From Pontibacter sp. G13 (GTDB taxonomy: Bacteria; Bacteroidota; Bacteroidia; J057): 64,000 nt of DNA. Below, piece after piece: positions 62,901-64,000 of this stretch. How positions within the stretch are numbered: position 1 is the stretch's first letter; each line of letters opens with the position of its first letter. Made by a program: the position numbers and the translations under genes. The stretch is taken from NCBI RefSeq assembly GCF_031851795.1, contig NZ_CP134696.1, positions 4,670,501 to 4,734,500 of the forward strand, given 5' to 3'. The notes beneath the pieces are model-generated. The model was not told where the DNA came from. It saw only the letters and a program-made list of their open reading frames with translations, and did no database searches.

Positions 62901-64000
62901 CGCCATCGTAATTTGTAGTTCATTTTGGGACAAATCCGTGAATCGGGCGGTCTCATATCCGAGGTAATTCACTGCGAAAGACGATACTGGTGCAGCAAGG
63001 GAGATATTGAAGTTTCCGTCAAAATCTGTCGCAACTCCCGAGACAACCTCATTATTCGGTCCATAGAACACGACCGTAGCGCCAATCAGGGCTTCCCCTG
63101 TTTCTTCATCGGAGATATTGCCTTTGAAATAGTACTCCTTTCGGAAGTTGATGTCAGAGCCATATTCGTGGACGACTTGGCTTCTGTAGGCCCCGTCCTC
63201 AAAATACGCCTGAAGGGTTGCCGGTTGATAAAGGTCTAGATCACGGATGGAATAAGCTCCCACTGAATCAGCTTCGTAGGATTGTCCCGTCTCCAATACC
63301 TTGAGGGAAGCAAAAGGAACTGGATTGCCTTGAGCGTCGAGTACCAATCCAGACACCTCCCGCTGTTCTGCTATTTGCTTGATTCCGGGCAAATGGTCAG
63401 CCGTAATCTCCTCCCATGTAAATCTCCTCCAGCCATGTGTGAGCATCACAAGATCACGCGCTGGAACGGCTTTTTCTTCGGTTTTGTCAAAGTAGAAGTA
63501 GGGCTCTTGAATGTCTCCGCGGAGGTCTGCGCCCATCAAAAGCCAAGAGAGAATGTTGTGGGATTTGTCATCGGCAAAAGTCAAGATCTGGTCATCAGTT
63601 ACGGCTACGGACAGCTGGGCGGGAAGCGGTCTTCCCAAATAGTCAGATACGCTCACGGTCATGTTCACTTCCTCACGGGGGAGGTATCGCTCTTTGTCGG
63701 TTTCGATTTCCACCTGCATGGCACGGTCGGCATTCACGAAGGCGAGACGCTCGGCACGGGCCACGCCGCGGCCATCAAACAAGGTGAATTGTACCACCCC
63801 GGTCGGAAACTCTGTGGGGTCTAGGTCAATCTCCGTGACACCGGGATCTACCTCGTATTCGGATGCGAAATAGACCTCTCCACGCATCATGCCCACGAGG
63901 TGTAATTTGTCCTCGAAACTACTCTGCAATTGAATGCGAATTCGGTGCTCATCGGCTTCCAATACTCGGAGTCCCCAGCCACGCTTCAATGGCTTTGGCA
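59901..64000 (-). CDS. alpha-2-macroglobulin-like protein with inserted carboxypeptidase-regulatory and TonB C-terminal domains, partial
   Basis: The gene leaves the right edge; at least 1362 residues are visible (numbered from 63989) and the true start is outside. In order: the end of a macroglobulin MG region (about 30-130; TDKERYLPREEVNMTVSVSD); two carboxypeptidase-regulatory-like beta domains (about 213-275 and 290-370; EALIGATVVFYGPNNE, ATDFDGNFNI); a segment resembling a TonB-receptor plug (NHVELRGARADNNAFFIDGV, about 466-485) in a Pro- and acid-rich linker; a TonB C-terminal domain (about 543-640; YPKVARDAGIEGTVVTRILI); then the A2M complement-like part with the thioester-type motif CFEQ at 889-892 in PHGCFEQTSS, a helical thioester domain (about 880-1200) and a receptor-like C-terminus. 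It probably traps proteases or acts at the outer membrane. Confidence 0.88.
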   Translation of the reverse strand, partial: PKPLKRGWGLRVLEADEHRIRIQLQSSFEDKLHLVGMMRGEVYFASEYEVDPGVTEIDLDPTEFPTGVVQFTLFDGRGVARAERLAFVNADRAMQVEIETDKERYLPREEVNMTVSVSDYLGRPLPAQLSVAVTDDQILTFADDKSHNILSWLLMGADLRGDIQEPYFYFDKTEEKAVPARDLVMLTHGWRRFTWEEITADHLPGIKQIAEQREVSGLVLDAQGNPVPFASLKVLETGQSYEADSVGAYSIRDLDLYQPATLQAYFEDGAYRSQVVHEYGSDINFRKEYYFKGNISDEETGEALIGATVVFYGPNNEVVSGVATDFDGNFNISLAAPVSSFAVNYLGYETARFTDLSQNELQITMAPNTMVLEEVVVAGANRQRKSIKKMAKRQNRNIVAAAPGIPNDPQAGAGDAVQPARPTANNQPVVIPIDQAARPEMVEDEMAEVDEELLPPPPPPAEMVEANHVELRGARADNNAFFIDGVMAKELLVDAPAEDDFEIAEDIPEMEMDDEEEEVVHVVQSEDVEWQKVPRMDEFIFAEEEPRPLNLDEIRRNIGYPKVARDAGIEGTVVTRILIDKNGQYKKHKHVRTVHPILTSEIDKHIMSLKFSPAVQGGRPIQYWVNIPWAFKLLDGAPVLPVASLQAAAPTQTTRYYRARQFSGPDHAYTSEREARNDFRTTLYWNGRVNVPASGYTTLSFYTSDAISSFQITAEGISAQGDVGRGTQKIYSQLPVALTAKIPAEAMLRDTLMIPMTFHNHQHRGTKAKYTAVLSPGLMALGNVSGAIDLPARTSLSKYLPVVVTGRSGEASIYLSVQSKGHSDEMKQTIQLGDLGYPQSWTLAGTERNQVGMLDLTEAFPSSIKANFIAFPDVTGEIMTGLEGMLREPHGCFEQTSSSTYPNILVLQYLEATKQDKPGIRKRALGLIDKGYKRLTSFECGSGGYEWFGRGDGHEGLTAYGLLEFIDMQKVYPKVSQQMIDRTTEWLMSRRDGKGAFMRNSRALHSFGLTNNETMSLYITYALSEAGFTDLEKEVAYSARQAQQSRAPYELALAANTLMNFGRKDEAVQLLSILMQQQTEQPSLVHTASYRSAPGSSGISLTVEANALAAMAMMKAGDNQFRPLVKRLIAEIRAKKSGAGYYGSTNATVLALRSLIMFEEYDRRTETDGQILIKVNGETVKSISYEAGSNEPIVMKGLEEYLQPGSQRMEVVYADGNPLPYTLSVQYSQPKPVSQSACALDLKTELARSTAKMGETVRLSCSIQNLTDAAVPSPIAIIGIPGGLSAQPWQLKELVKEEQVDFLEVRGHEVILYFRHFMAGESRTIHFDLKAEAPGTYASPASNAYLYYTPEYRSWTRASDIVIGE

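Overview
The window looks like a chromosomal piece of a Bacteroidota genome of roughly 50-55 % GC. Support comes from type IX secretion sorting tails on several large secreted proteins, lipoprotein signals, TAnnTTTG-type promoter boxes with few Shine-Dalgarno sites, a BshA bacillithiol enzyme, a DUF6029/Omp28 pair, DUF420 and DUF4834 proteins, and TlpA-like proteins with DUF4369-like N-termini. The class cannot be fixed from sequence alone; Saprospiria or a neighbouring marine lineage is a guess. No tRNA, rRNA, CRISPR array, insertion sequence or prophage was seen.

Layout. 1-3.2 kb: 3' end of a caa3-type cytochrome oxidase operon (two subunit III genes, subunit IV, a SCO-like protein without copper ligands, DUF420, a small CxxC membrane protein). 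3.5-10.2 kb: a CotH-like secreted protein, a hydrolase and a large VIT/vWA/TPR/DUF2135 protein. 10.3-13 kb: bshA, DUF4834, ispE. 13.1-16.8 kb: a 1226-residue SprB/PKD surface protein. 17.2-21.1 kb: three tandem TlpA-like thioredoxin proteins, the middle one a shortened copy without its CxxC. 21.2-24.4 kb: an EGF-like lipoprotein, a long non-coding stretch with structured DNA/RNA, a membrane cytochrome c fusion and fabG followed by a 74-bp tandem repeat. 25-31.9 kb: vWA proteins and the DUF6029/Omp28 pair. 32-41.5 kb: an orphan HipB-like regulator, an aminotransferase, a 2Fe-2S protein, a UbiA-type prenyltransferase, two soluble histidine kinases, a threonine dehydratase and uxaB. 41.7-50.9 kb: two OmpA proteins, trxB, cysQ, a sugar dehydrogenase, prfC and an ankyrin protein. 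51-64 kb: a giant M43 metalloprotease, a BNR-repeat protein and an alpha-2-macroglobulin/TonB chimera that leaves the window.

The most striking signal is not a gene. Nine copies (eight full, one partial) of a 160-224 bp structured intergenic repeat lie across the window. Most sit just behind a gene, and several abut its Rho-independent terminator in the same orientation. The repeat has a conserved 7-bp stem with a compensatory change in two copies, and in two copies a 45-nt hairpin whose stem shows three compensated base-pair changes around an identical loop. A second non-coding candidate is a strongly structured RNA with a UUCG-capped hairpin and a terminator at about 22.28-22.46 kb on the minus strand.
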